From the NCBI RefSeq assembly GCF_014649495.1, contig NZ_BMTD01000001.1:1056762-1120761 (forward strand): 64,000 nucleotides of DNA, read 5' to 3'. Each line of letters opens with the position of its first letter. Within the stretch, counting starts at the first letter, position 1. The position numbers and the translations under genes are program-made. Below the pieces are notes generated by a model. The model did not search any database. It was given only the letters and a program-made list of their open reading frames with translations, and was not told the DNA's origin. This DNA is from Streptomyces filipinensis (GTDB lineage Bacteria > Actinomycetota > Actinomycetes > Streptomycetales > Streptomycetaceae). Shown here piece after piece: positions 25,945 through 35,022 of this stretch.

Positions 25945-27465
25945 GTGACATATCCGGGACCGCCGCGACCGGTCGAGGTCTCCGCCACACCCCTCGCGGA
26001 ACTGGCCGATCAGCTGGGTGCCGCCGCCCCGGAGGCCGCCGCCGAGGTCACGGGGATCACCCACGACTCGCGCGCCGTCCGCCCCGGTGACCTGTACGCC
26101 GCCCTGCCGGGCGCCCGCCTGCACGGCGCCGACTTCGTCACCCAGGCCGCCGGCCTCGGCGCGGTCGCCGTGCTCACCGACCCGACGGGCGCCGAGCGCG
26201 CGGCCGCGACCGGACTGCCGGTCCTCGTCGTGGACGACCCGCGCGCGCGGATGGGCGCACTCGCGGCCACCATCTACGGCCGGCCCGGGCACGACCTGCT
26301 CCAGATCGGCATCACCGGCACCTCCGGCAAGACCACCACGGCCTATCTGGTCGAGGGCGGACTGCGCACCGCGAAGTCCACCGGTCTCGTCGGCACGGTC
26401 GAGATGCGCATCGGCGACGAACGCATCAAGTCCGAGCGCACCACCCCGGAAGCCACCGACCTGCAGGCGCTCTTCGCCGTCATGCGCGAGCGCGGTGTCG
26501 AGGCGGTCGCCATGGAGGTCTCCAGCCACGCCCTGGTCCTCGGCCGGGTCGACGGCTGCGTCTTCGACGTCGCCGTCTTCACCAACCTCAGCCCGGAGCA
26601 CATGGAGTTCCACTCCGACATGGAGGACTACTTCCGGGCCAAGGCACAGCTGTTCACGCCGCGGCGCAGCAGACTCGGCGTGGTCAACGCCGACGACGAG
26701 TACGGCCGCCGGCTGGCCGAGGAGGCCACGGTCCCCGTCGTCACCTTCTCCGCCGAGGGCCACCCCGACGCCGACTGGCGGGCCGAGCACGTCCAGGTCG
26801 GGCCCATGGACGCGACGTTCACCGTCGTCGGTCCGGACGGCGAGCGCCTCCACGCCAGGTCGCCGCTGCCGGGCCCCTTCAACGTGGCGAACACCCTCGC
26901 CGCCATCGTCGCCCTCGCCGCGGCCGGCCTCGACCCGCAGGCCGCCGCCGACGGCATCGCCGCCGTACCCGGCGTCCCCGGCCGCCTGGAGCGCGTGGAC
27001 GCCGGACAGCCCTACCTCGCGGTCGTGGACTACGCCCACAAGACCGACGCGGTCGAGTCGGTGCTCAAGGCGCTGCGCAAGGTCACCAAGGGCCGGCTGC
27101 ACGTGGTCCTCGGCTGCGGCGGCGACCGCGACCAGACCAAGCGCGCCCCGATGGGCGCGGCCGTGGCCCGCCTGTCCGACACGGCCGTACTGACCTCCGA
27201 CAACCCCCGCTCCGAGGACCCCCTCGCGATCCTCGCGACCATGCTCCAGGGCGCGGCCTCCGTGCCCGCGCACGAGCGCGGCGAGGTGCTCCTGTTCGAG
27301 GACCGGGCCGCCGCGATCACCGCCGCCGTGGGCCGCGCCCGGGCCGGCGACACCGTGCTGGTCGCGGGCAAGGGCCACGAGCAGGGCCAGGACATCGCCG
27401 GCGTGGTCCGTCCCTTCGACGACCGCCAGGTGCTCCGCGAAGCCATCCAGAAGACCCAGGGATGA
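25945..27465 (+). CDS. murE: UDP-MurNAc-L-Ala-D-Glu:diaminopimelate ligase MurE
   Basis: Adds diaminopimelate (LL-DAP in Streptomyces) to the peptidoglycan precursor. The chosen GTG at 25945 (VTYPGPPRP) gives 506 residues and has AGAAGGG 8 nt upstream. Upstream GTGs at 25900 and 25810 stay in frame and cannot be excluded. Motifs: GITGTSGKTTTAYLVEGG (ATP P-loop), EVSSHALVLGRVDG, FTNLSPEHMEFH and VVDYAHKTDAVE. The diaminopimelate-specifying DNPR appears in TSDNPRSEDP. The stop codon lies inside a short direct repeat. Confidence 0.94.
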   Translation: MTYPGPPRPVEVSATPLAELADQLGAAAPEAAAEVTGITHDSRAVRPGDLYAALPGARLHGADFVTQAAGLGAVAVLTDPTGAERAAATGLPVLVVDDPRARMGALAATIYGRPGHDLLQIGITGTSGKTTTAYLVEGGLRTAKSTGLVGTVEMRIGDERIKSERTTPEATDLQALFAVMRERGVEAVAMEVSSHALVLGRVDGCVFDVAVFTNLSPEHMEFHSDMEDYFRAKAQLFTPRRSRLGVVNADDEYGRRLAEEATVPVVTFSAEGHPDADWRAEHVQVGPMDATFTVVGPDGERLHARSPLPGPFNVANTLAAIVALAAAGLDPQAAADGIAAVPGVPGRLERVDAGQPYLAVVDYAHKTDAVESVLKALRKVTKGRLHVVLGCGGDRDQTKRAPMGAAVARLSDTAVLTSDNPRSEDPLAILATMLQGAASVPAHERGEVLLFEDRAAAITAAVGRARAGDTVLVAGKGHEQGQDIAGVVRPFDDRQVLREAIQKTQG

Positions 27466-27490
27466 AAATCCAGAAGACCCAGGGGATGAA
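27445..27490. repeat. Direct repeat across the murE stop codon
   Basis: ATCCAGAAGACCCAGG, then GATGAA, occurs at 27445-27466 and again at 27468-27490 with one extra G. The first copy encodes the murE C-terminus and stop; the second lies between murE and murF. The GGGGATGAA of the second copy is the murF ribosome-site region. Confidence 0.85.
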
Positions 27491-27493
27491 CTT

Positions 27494-28900
27494 GTGATCG
27501 CCCTCTCCCTCGCCGAGATCGCAGCAGTCGTCGGCGGGCAGACGCACGACATACCGGATCCGTCCACGCAGGTCACGGGCCCGGTCGTCCGGGACTCCCG
27601 AGAGGTGGTGCCCGGCAGCCTGTTCGCCGCCTTCGTCGGCGAGCGCGTGGACGGCCACGACTTCGCGGCGCGGGTCGTCGAGGCGGGCGCGGTCGCCGTA
27701 CTGGCGTCGCGCCCGGTCGGCGTGCCCGCGATCGTCGTCGAGGACGTCCAGGCCGCCCTCGGCGCCCTCGCCCGGCACGTCGTCAAACGGCTCGGCGCGA
27801 CCCTCGTCGCCCTGACCGGCTCGGCGGGCAAGACCAGCACCAAGGACCTGATCGCGCAGGTGCTCCAGCGCAAGGCGCCGACGGTGTTCACGCCGCAGTC
27901 GCTCAACAACGAGATCGGGCTGCCGCTCACCGCCCTGACCGCCACCGAGGAGACGCAGTTCCTCGTGCTGGAGATGGGCGCCCGCGGTGTCGGCCACATC
28001 CGCTACCTCACCGACCTCACGCCCCCGAAGATCGGCGTCGTCCTCAACGTCGGCACCGCCCACATCGGCGAGTTCGGCGGGCGCGAGCAGATCGCCCAGG
28101 CCAAGGGCGAGATCGTCGAAGGCCTCCCGGAGGACGGCGCGGCCATCCTCAACGCCGACGACCCGCTGGTCAGGGCCATGGCCCCGCGTACCAAGGCGAA
28201 GGTGGTCCTTTTCGGAGAGTCGGCCGAAGCGGACGTACGCGCCGAGAACGTACGACTCACGGACAGCGGACAGCCGTCCTTCAGGCTTCTCACACCCTCC
28301 GGTGCATGCGATGTGACCATGCGCCTGTACGGTGAGCACCACGTGTCGAACGCGCTCGCCGCGGCCGCCGTCGCCCATGAGCTGGGCATGTCCGCGGAAG
28401 AGATCGCCACCGCGCTCTCCGAGGCGGGCACCCTCTCCCGCTGGCGGATGGAGGTCACCGAGCGACCGGACGGCGTGACCATCGTCAACGACGCCTACAA
28501 CGCCAACCCCGAGTCCACGCGGGCCGCCCTGAGGGCGCTCGCGGCCATGGGCAAGGGTCGCCGCACGTGGGCGGTGCTCGGCAAGATGGCCGAGCTGGGG
28601 GACGAGGCGCTCGCCGAGCACGACGCCGTCGGACGGCTCGCCGTCCGGCTCAACGTCAGCAAGCTCGTCGCGGTCGGGGGGATCGAAGCCTCCTGGCTGC
28701 AACTGGGCGCATATAACGAGGGTTCGTGGGGTGAGGAGTCGGTGCACGTGTCCGACGCACAGGCGGCGATCGACCTGTTGCGCAGCGAGTTGCGCCCGGG
28801 GGACGTCGTACTCGTGAAGGCGTCCCGTTCGGTGGGGCTCGAGAGCGTTGCCCAGGCGCTCGTCGAGAGCGGTGCCGAGGGTGAGGTTGCCGCCCGATGA
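27494..28900 (+). CDS. murF: UDP-MurNAc-tripeptide:D-Ala-D-Ala ligase MurF
   Basis: Final cytoplasmic step of UDP-MurNAc-pentapeptide. The 468 residues have the Mur ligase order: N-terminal domain (VVRDSREVVPGSLFAAFVGERVDGHDFA), P-loop LVALTGSAGKTSTKDLIAQVL, MGARGVGHIRYLTDL, NVGTAHIGEFG and the C-terminal VTIVNDAYNANPESTRAAL. The GTG at 27494 follows AGGGGATGAACTT. The stop overlaps the mraY ATG (ATGA). Confidence 0.96.
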   Translation: MIALSLAEIAAVVGGQTHDIPDPSTQVTGPVVRDSREVVPGSLFAAFVGERVDGHDFAARVVEAGAVAVLASRPVGVPAIVVEDVQAALGALARHVVKRLGATLVALTGSAGKTSTKDLIAQVLQRKAPTVFTPQSLNNEIGLPLTALTATEETQFLVLEMGARGVGHIRYLTDLTPPKIGVVLNVGTAHIGEFGGREQIAQAKGEIVEGLPEDGAAILNADDPLVRAMAPRTKAKVVLFGESAEADVRAENVRLTDSGQPSFRLLTPSGACDVTMRLYGEHHVSNALAAAAVAHELGMSAEEIATALSEAGTLSRWRMEVTERPDGVTIVNDAYNANPESTRAALRALAAMGKGRRTWAVLGKMAELGDEALAEHDAVGRLAVRLNVSKLVAVGGIEASWLQLGAYNEGSWGEESVHVSDAQAAIDLLRSELRPGDVVLVKASRSVGLESVAQALVESGAEGEVAAR

Positions 28901-29970
28901 TGAAGCAGATCCTGTTCTCAGGAGTCATTGGCCTCTTCCTGACGCTGATCGGCACCCCGCTGCTGATCAAGCTCCTCGCCCGCAAGGGCTACGGCCAGTA
29001 CATCCGTGACGACGGCCCGCGCGAGCACGCCAGCAAGCGCGGTACGCCGACCATGGGCGGCATCGCCTTCATCCTGGCGACGATCGCCGCGTACTTCCTG
29101 AGCAAGCTCATCACGGGTTACCCGCCCACCTACTCCGGCATCCTGGTCCTGGGACTGATGTTCGGCATGGGTCTGGTCGGCTTCCTCGACGACTACATCA
29201 AGATCGTCAAGCGGCGTTCGCTGGGTCTGCGGGCCAAGGCGAAGATGGCCGGCCAGCTGATCGTCGGCATCTCCTTCGCCGTGCTGTCGCTGATGTTCGC
29301 CGACGCGCGCGGCAACACCCCGGCCTCCACCAAGCTGTCGTTCATCACCGACTTCGGCTGGACGATCGGCCCGGTGCTGTTCGTCGTCTGGGCGCTGTTC
29401 ATGATCCTCGCGATGTCGAACGGCGTGAACCTGACCGACGGTCTGGACGGCCTGGCCACCGGCGCCTCCGTGCTCGTCTTCGGCGCCTACACGTTCATCG
29501 GTGTCTGGCAGTTCCAGGAGTCCTGCGCCAACGCGCAGACCCTGACCAACCCGGCCGCCTGCTACGAGGTGCGCGACCCGCTGGACCTCGCGGTGATCGC
29601 CTCCGCGCTGATGGGTGCCTGCCTGGGCTTCCTGTGGTGGAACACCTCGCCGGCGAAGATCTTCATGGGCGACACCGGCTCGCTCGCCCTCGGCGGTGTC
29701 CTGACGGGTCTGGCGATCCTCTCCCGCACGGAACTGCTGGTGGCCATCATGGGTGGCCTGTTCGTCCTCATCACCATGTCGGTCGTCATCCAGGTCGGCT
29801 CCTTCCGGCTCACCGGCAAGCGCGTCTTCCGGATGGCACCGCTCCAGCACCACTTCGAACTCAAGGGCTGGTCCGAGGTCCTGGTGGTGGTCCGGTTCTG
29901 GATCATCCAGGGAATCTGTGTGATTGTCGGACTGGGCCTCTTCTATGCGGGATGGGCAGCGGAAAAGTGA
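28897..29970 (+). CDS. mraY: Phospho-MurNAc-pentapeptide translocase MraY
   Basis: Makes lipid I on undecaprenyl phosphate. The 357 residues form about ten membrane helices. Catalytic motifs are present: DDGPREHASKRGTPTMGGIAF, VGFLDDYIKIVKRRSLGL, NLTDGLDGLA, KIFMGDTGSLALGG and the cytoplasmic PLQHHFELKGWSE loop. The ATG at 28897 overlaps the murF stop; the ATG one codon later is equally possible. The stop overlaps the murD GTG (GTGA). Confidence 0.97.
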   Translation: MMKQILFSGVIGLFLTLIGTPLLIKLLARKGYGQYIRDDGPREHASKRGTPTMGGIAFILATIAAYFLSKLITGYPPTYSGILVLGLMFGMGLVGFLDDYIKIVKRRSLGLRAKAKMAGQLIVGISFAVLSLMFADARGNTPASTKLSFITDFGWTIGPVLFVVWALFMILAMSNGVNLTDGLDGLATGASVLVFGAYTFIGVWQFQESCANAQTLTNPAACYEVRDPLDLAVIASALMGACLGFLWWNTSPAKIFMGDTGSLALGGVLTGLAILSRTELLVAIMGGLFVLITMSVVIQVGSFRLTGKRVFRMAPLQHHFELKGWSEVLVVVRFWIIQGICVIVGLGLFYAGWAAEK

Positions 29971-31397
29971 CCTCCACCTCGGAGCTCTTCGACTTCCAGG
30001 GCAAGCACGTCACCGTCGCCGGGCTCGGTGTCTCCGGCGTCCCGGCGGCCAGGGTGCTGCACGCGCGCGGGGCGGTCGTCACGGTCGTCAACGACGGCGA
30101 CGACGCACGCGCGCGTGAACAGGCGGCCGCACTGGAGGCGCTCGGCATCACCGTGCGCCTCGGCGACGGCGCCTCCCTGCCGGAGGGCACCGAGCTGATC
30201 GTCACCGCGCCAGGCTGGAAGCCCGACAAGCCGCTGTTCCTGGCGGCCGAGAAGGCCGGCGTGCCGGTCTGGGGCGACGTCGAGCTGGCCTGGCGCCTGC
30301 GGGGCCACGACGGGCGGGAAGCGGCCCCCTGGCTGGCCGTCACGGGCACCAACGGCAAGACCACGACCGTGCAGATGCTGGCGTCGATCCTGACGGCGGC
30401 CGGCCTGCGCACGGCCGCCGTCGGCAACATCGGCGTCTCCCTGCTGGACGCGGTCCTCGGCGAGGAGGAGTACGACGTACTCGCCGTGGAGCTTTCCAGC
30501 TACCAGCTGCACTGGGCGCCCTCGCTGCGCGCCCACTCGGCGGCCGTCCTCAACCTCGCCCCCGACCACCTCGACTGGCACGGCTCCATGGAGGCCTACG
30601 CCCGCGACAAGGGCCGTATCTACGAGGGCAATCGGGTCGCCTGCGTCTACAACGTCGAGGACAAGGCCACCGAGGACCTGGTCCGCGAGGCCGACGTCGA
30701 AGAGGGCTGCCGGGCCATCGGCTTCACCCTCGGCGCCCCCGCGCCCTCCCAACTCGGTGTCGTCGACGGCATCCTGGTCGACCGGGCCTTCGTGGCGAAC
30801 CGGCAGAAGAACGCCCAGGAGCTGGCCGAGGTCTCCGACGTCAACCCGTCGGCCCCGCACAACATCGCCAACGCCCTTGCCGCGGCGGCCCTCGCGCGTG
30901 CCTTCGGGGTGCCCGCCCAGGCCGTGCGGGAGGGTCTCAGGGCCTTCCGGCCGGACGCCCACCGCATCGCGCACGTCGCCGACATCGACTCGGTGGCGTA
31001 CGTGGACGACTCCAAGGCGACCAACACGCATGCCGCCGAAGCATCGTTGGCGTCATATGAGTCGATTGTATGGATTGCGGGCGGTCTGGCGAAGGGAGCG
31101 ACCTTCGACGAGCTGGTCGCCAAGTCGGCGAAGCGACTTCGCGGTGCCGTCCTGATCGGCGCCGATCGTGCCCTGATCCGCGAGGCCCTCGCGCGACACG
31201 CCCCGGAGGTACCCGTTGTGGACCTCGACCGGACCGACACTGGGGCGATGCTCCAGGCGGTGACGGAAGCGAAGCGGCTCGCGCAGCCCGGTGACACGGT
31301 GCTGCTGGCCCCGGCCTGCGCCTCCATGGACATGTTCACCAACTACAACCAGCGCGGTGACGCGTTCGCGGCGGCGGTCCGCGAACTCGAAGCCTGA
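29967..31397 (+). CDS. murD: UDP-MurNAc-L-Ala:D-Glu ligase MurD
   Basis: Adds D-glutamate to UDP-MurNAc-L-Ala. The start VTSTSELFDFQGKHVTVAG (GTG at 29967, overlapping the mraY stop) gives 476 residues. A dinucleotide-like N-domain (VAGLGVSGVPAARVL) is followed by the P-loop VTGTNGKTTTVQMLASIL, VELSSYQLHW, NLAPDHLDWHGSMEAYARDKGRI and VYVDDSKATNTHA. The C-terminal domain runs to TNYNQRGDAFAAAVREL. Mur ligase geometry is intact. Confidence 0.96.
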   Translation: MTSTSELFDFQGKHVTVAGLGVSGVPAARVLHARGAVVTVVNDGDDARAREQAAALEALGITVRLGDGASLPEGTELIVTAPGWKPDKPLFLAAEKAGVPVWGDVELAWRLRGHDGREAAPWLAVTGTNGKTTTVQMLASILTAAGLRTAAVGNIGVSLLDAVLGEEEYDVLAVELSSYQLHWAPSLRAHSAAVLNLAPDHLDWHGSMEAYARDKGRIYEGNRVACVYNVEDKATEDLVREADVEEGCRAIGFTLGAPAPSQLGVVDGILVDRAFVANRQKNAQELAEVSDVNPSAPHNIANALAAAALARAFGVPAQAVREGLRAFRPDAHRIAHVADIDSVAYVDDSKATNTHAAEASLASYESIVWIAGGLAKGATFDELVAKSAKRLRGAVLIGADRALIREALARHAPEVPVVDLDRTDTGAMLQAVTEAKRLAQPGDTVLLAPACASMDMFTNYNQRGDAFAAAVRELEA

Positions 31398-31465
31398 CCC
31401 CGGCCGCCTGCCGGGCGGATCTAGGGAGGGACGCGTGGGACGGTCGACGTTCACCGGAGGCGCCG

Positions 31466-32827
31466 ATGCCCAGTAGCCGTACCGGCCGGCCACCCGTGCA
31501 GCGGGCGTCCGGGCGTCCCGCCGTCGCCCGGACCTCCCGCGACAACCCCGTGCAACGGTTCTGCACGCGCGCGCGCAAGGCCTGGGACCGTCCGCTGACC
31601 GCCTACTACCTGATCCTCGGCGGCAGCGTCCTGATCATCGTGCTGGGCCTGGTGATGGTCTACTCGGCCTCCCAGATCACCGCGCTGCAGATGTCGCTGC
31701 CGGGGTCGTACTTCTTCCGCAAGCAGTTGCTGGCCGCCGTGATGGGCGGCGTACTGCTGTTCGCGGCCTCCCGCATGCCGGTGAAGCTGCACCGGGCGCT
31801 GGCCTACCCGATCCTGGCCGGTGCCGTCTTCCTGATGGCCCTCGTGCAGGTGCCGGGGATAGGGATGGCGGTCAACGGCAACCAGAACTGGATCTCCCTC
31901 GGGGGCTCCTTCCAGGTCCAGCCGAGCGAGTTCGGCAAGCTGGCCCTGGTCCTGTGGGGCGCGGACCTGATCGCCCGCAAGCAGGAGAGGAAGCTGCTGA
32001 CCCAGTGGAAGCACATGCTGGTGCCGCTGGTGCCGGTCGCCTTCCTGCTGCTGGGGCTGATCATGCTCGGCGGCGACATGGGCACCGCGATCATTCTCAC
32101 GGCGATCCTGTTCGGCCTGCTGTGGCTCGCCGGGGCGCCGACGCGGCTGTTCGCCGTGGTGCTGCAGATCGCCGCCCTGATCGGGTTCGTCCTCATCAAG
32201 ACCAGCCCCAACCGGATGGCCCGGCTCTCCTGCATCGGGGTGACCGAGCCCAAGGCGGGCGCCGCCGACTGCTGGCAGGCCGTGCACGGCATCTACGCCC
32301 TGGCCTCCGGCGGACTCTTCGGCTCCGGACTCGGCGCGAGTGTGGAAAAATGGGGCCAACTCCCAGAAGCCCACACCGACTTCATCTTCGCCGTCACCGG
32401 TGAGGAACTGGGCCTGGCGGGGACGCTGTCGGTGCTCGCCCTGTTCGCGGCTCTAGGCTATGCGGGTATCCGCGTGGCCGGACGCACGGAGGACCCCTTC
32501 GTGAGGTATGCCGCGGGAGGCGTGACCACCTGGATCACCGCCCAGGCGGTGATCAACATCGGTGCGGTGCTCGGCCTGCTGCCGATCGCCGGCGTCCCCC
32601 TCCCGCTGTTCTCCTACGGAGGGTCCGCCCTGCTGCCGGCCATGTTCGCCACCGGGCTGCTGATCGCCTTCGCGCGTGACGAGCCCGCTGCGCGGGCGGC
32701 GCTTGCGATGCGGCAACCTCGCTTTGGTAGAAAGCGGGCGGGAGGCACCGGCTCCGGCCGGAAGCCTCGGAGATGGAACACGATGAGACGGCGTGCCTCG
32801 GTGGCGCGTTCGTCCGGAGAGCGGTGA
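31466..32827 (+). CDS. ftsW: SEDS-family lipid II polymerase FtsW
   Basis: Septal glycosyltransferase partner of FtsI, 453 residues, ten predicted helices. SEDS motifs are visible: LVMVYSASQITALQ, NGNQNWISLGGSFQVQPSEFGKLALVLWGA (with the ExxK-type loop), GGDMGTAIIL, DFIFAVTGEELGLAG, INIGAVLGLLPIAGVPLPLFSYGGSALL. The basic C-terminal tail (RKRAGGTGSGRKPRRWNTMRRR) is typical of actinobacteria. ATG at 31466 with GGAGG-type site. Dispensable for growth but needed for sporulation septa in Streptomyces. Confidence 0.96.
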   Translation: MPSSRTGRPPVQRASGRPAVARTSRDNPVQRFCTRARKAWDRPLTAYYLILGGSVLIIVLGLVMVYSASQITALQMSLPGSYFFRKQLLAAVMGGVLLFAASRMPVKLHRALAYPILAGAVFLMALVQVPGIGMAVNGNQNWISLGGSFQVQPSEFGKLALVLWGADLIARKQERKLLTQWKHMLVPLVPVAFLLLGLIMLGGDMGTAIILTAILFGLLWLAGAPTRLFAVVLQIAALIGFVLIKTSPNRMARLSCIGVTEPKAGAADCWQAVHGIYALASGGLFGSGLGASVEKWGQLPEAHTDFIFAVTGEELGLAGTLSVLALFAALGYAGIRVAGRTEDPFVRYAAGGVTTWITAQAVINIGAVLGLLPIAGVPLPLFSYGGSALLPAMFATGLLIAFARDEPAARAALAMRQPRFGRKRAGGTGSGRKPRRWNTMRRRASVARSSGER

Positions 32828-32833
32828 ATTTCG

Positions 32834-33922
32834 GTGCATGTCGTACTCGCCGGCGGGGGCACCGCGGGCCACATCGAGCCCGCGCTCGCCCTCGCGGACG
32901 CCCTGCGCAGGCAGGACCCGACCGTGGGGATCACGGCCCTGGGCACGGAGCGGGGCCTGGAGACCCGGCTCGTCCCGGAGCGCGGCTACGAGCTCGCGCT
33001 GATCCCGGCGGTGCCGCTGCCCCGCAAGCCCACCCCCGAGCTGATCACCGTCCCGGGCCGGCTGCGCGGCACGATCAAAGCCGCCGAGCAGATCCTGGAG
33101 CGCACCAAGGCGGACGCCGTGGTCGGCTTCGGCGGTTACGTCGCCCTGCCCGGCTACCTGGCCGCCAAGCGGCTCGGCGTGCCCATCGTGATCCACGAGG
33201 CGAACGCCCGCCCCGGCCTGGCCAACAAGATCGGCTCCCGGTACGCCGCCCGGGTCGCCGTCTCCACGCCGGACAGCAAGCTGCGCGACGCCCGCTACAT
33301 CGGCATCCCGCTGCGCCGCTCCATCGCCACGCTGGACCGCGCCGCCGCCCGTCCCGAGGGCCGCCACCGCTTCGGCCTCGACCCCAACCTGCCCACGCTG
33401 CTCGTCTCCGGCGGCTCCCAGGGCGCCCGGCGCCTCAACGAGGTCGTCCAGCAGGTCGCGCCCTGGCTCCAGCAGGCCGGCATCCAGATCCTGCACGCGG
33501 TCGGCCCGAAGAACGAACTGCCGCAGGTGCAGCAGATGCCGGGAATGCCCCCCTATGTCCCGGTAAGTTACCTGGACCGGATGGACCTTGCGTACGCCGC
33601 GGCCGACATGATGCTCTGCCGCGCGGGCGCGATGACCGTCGCCGAACTCTCCGCCGTCGGACTCCCGGCCGCCTACGTCCCGCTGCCCATCGGCAACGGC
33701 GAACAGCGGCTGAACGCCCAGCCGGTGGTGAAGGCCGGCGGCGGACTCCTCGTCGACGACGCGGAGCTCACACCCGAGTGGGTGCAGCAGAACGTCCTGC
33801 CCGTGCTCGCCGACCCGCACCGGCTGTACGAGATGTCCCGCGCGGCAAGCGAGTTCGGCCGCCGGGACGCCGACGAGCTGCTCGTCGGCATGGTGTACGA
33901 GGCGATCGCCTCGCGCCGTTAG
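32834..33922 (+). CDS. murG: UDP-GlcNAc:lipid I N-acetylglucosaminyltransferase MurG
   Basis: Completes lipid II at the inner membrane face. A GT-B fold of 362 residues. The N-domain has VVLAGGGTAGHIEPALALADAL and VVGFGGYVALPGYLAAK, followed by IVIHEANARPGLAN. The C-domain has LLVSGGSQGARRLNEVV and DMMLCRAGAMTVAELSAVGLPAAYVPLP, binding UDP-GlcNAc. The GTG at 32834 is 6 nt after the ftsW stop. Unlike in mycobacteria, murC does not follow; ftsQ starts 26 nt downstream. Confidence 0.97.
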   Translation: MHVVLAGGGTAGHIEPALALADALRRQDPTVGITALGTERGLETRLVPERGYELALIPAVPLPRKPTPELITVPGRLRGTIKAAEQILERTKADAVVGFGGYVALPGYLAAKRLGVPIVIHEANARPGLANKIGSRYAARVAVSTPDSKLRDARYIGIPLRRSIATLDRAAARPEGRHRFGLDPNLPTLLVSGGSQGARRLNEVVQQVAPWLQQAGIQILHAVGPKNELPQVQQMPGMPPYVPVSYLDRMDLAYAAADMMLCRAGAMTVAELSAVGLPAAYVPLPIGNGEQRLNAQPVVKAGGGLLVDDAELTPEWVQQNVLPVLADPHRLYEMSRAASEFGRRDADELLVGMVYEAIASRR

Positions 33923-33948
33923 GACCGTATGACGAAAGGGCAGTGAGC

Positions 33949-34743
33949 GTGGCCGGATCGACGACCGCCCAGCGCGGTGAACGCCAGCGGGAGTCGTCCG
34001 GCCCGCCTCCCGCCCGCCGGTTCGGGAAACCGCGCCTTCGTGTGATCGTCATCCTGGTCGCGGCCGTCGTGCTTCTCGGCGCCGGCGCGACCTGGGTGCT
34101 GTACGGCTCCGCGTGGCTGCGCGTCGACCACGTCTCGGTGACCGGCACGCGCGTGCTGACCCCCGCCGAGGTGCGCGACGCGGCGGCCGTGCCGGTCGGG
34201 GCGCCGATGGTTTCCGTCGACATCCCGGGCATCGAGGCCCGACTGCGCCGGAAACTGCCCCGGATCGACACGGTCGAGGCGTTCCGTTCCTGGCCCCGCG
34301 GAATCGGGCTGAAAGTGACCGAGCGCACTCCGGTTCTGCTGATCCCAAAGGGCGGGAACTTCATCGAAGTCGATGACGAAGGTGTCCGGTTCGCTACGGT
34401 TTCGCAGGCGCCGAATGCCGTTCCGATGCTGGAATTGTCCGTCTCCCGCACGGGTTCCGGCGCCGCCGGCTTTCGCCGGTTCGGCACCGACCGCCTGGTA
34501 CGCGAAGCGGTCCGGGTCGCCGGCGATCTGCCGGACGCCGTGGCGCAGCGGACCCGGACCGTCCAAGTCCGTTCCTACGACACCATCTCGCTGGAGTTGG
34601 CCGACGGCCGCGTGGTGGCGTGGGGCAGCGGCGAGGACGGCCGCGCCAAGGCACGGGCCCTCACAGCTCTCATGAAAGCAGCCCCGGGCGCACGGCACTT
34701 CGATGTCAGTGTTCCCACCGCCCCTGCGTCATCGCGGAGTTGA
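33949..34743 (+). CDS. ftsQ: Cell division protein FtsQ (DivIB)
   Basis: A 264-residue bitopic divisome protein. The disordered basic start contains ARRFGKPRLR, followed by one helix (VIVILVAAVVLLGAGATWVLY). The POTRA domain has LRVDHVSVTGTRVLTPAEV and VEAFRSWPRGIGLKVTERTPV. The beta domain continues to AVAQRTRTVQVRSYDTISLELADGR. It bridges FtsL/DivIC to the ring. GTG at 33949 or 33943 can both use AAAGGG; the later one gives the better spacing. It is the last gene before the ftsZ promoter region. Confidence 0.93.
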   Translation: MAGSTTAQRGERQRESSGPPPARRFGKPRLRVIVILVAAVVLLGAGATWVLYGSAWLRVDHVSVTGTRVLTPAEVRDAAAVPVGAPMVSVDIPGIEARLRRKLPRIDTVEAFRSWPRGIGLKVTERTPVLLIPKGGNFIEVDDEGVRFATVSQAPNAVPMLELSVSRTGSGAAGFRRFGTDRLVREAVRVAGDLPDAVAQRTRTVQVRSYDTISLELADGRVVAWGSGEDGRAKARALTALMKAAPGARHFDVSVPTAPASSRS

Positions 34744-34771
34744 CGCACATCAGCGCAGGCCAGCACCCTGG

Positions 34772-34800
34772 TTGGGCACTGCTACGGCTGATCACATAGG
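34772..34800 (+). promoter_or_regulatory. Candidate distal ftsZ promoter
   Basis: TTGGGC, a 17-bp spacer and CATAGG. Weak -10, but it lies 220 bp upstream of ftsZ where Streptomyces carry several ftsZ promoters. Confidence 0.35.
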
Positions 34801-34833
34801 GTGAAAAGAAAAACGGGAGGTTCGGCGTGTTCG

Positions 34834-34863
34834 TTGAACGGGCGCCACTTGTCGACTTAGTGT
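34834..34863 (+). promoter_or_regulatory. Candidate main ftsZ promoter
   Basis: TTGAAC, an 18-bp spacer and TAGTGT. The -35 overlaps a GTTC-GTT-GAAC palindrome (34829-34839). In S. coelicolor one of the ftsZ promoters is boosted during sporulation; this element is a good candidate. A WhiA-like GACAC lies downstream at 34889-34893. Confidence 0.55.
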
Positions 34864-34864
34864 C

Positions 34865-34919
34865 CTGTTCAGAAGACTCCAGGGAACAGACACACTGGTA
34901 ACCCTAAACTTCAGGGTTA
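34865..34919. promoter_or_regulatory. Two inverted repeats upstream of ftsZ
   Basis: CTGTTC-N13-GAACAG at 34865-34889 and TAACCCT-AAACTTC-AGGGTTA at 34899-34919, both with perfect arms, immediately after the candidate -10. They may bind a regulator or form structures in the ftsZ leader. Confidence 0.5.
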
Positions 34920-35022
34920 GGGTTCGGGTCGGCGCTACGGACCGTCCCATTCGGCATCCGTCGTCCCGGCGCGGGGCACCGCCCGGCGGCGACAACGTAA
35001 TTCGAGGCGAGAGGCCTTCGAC

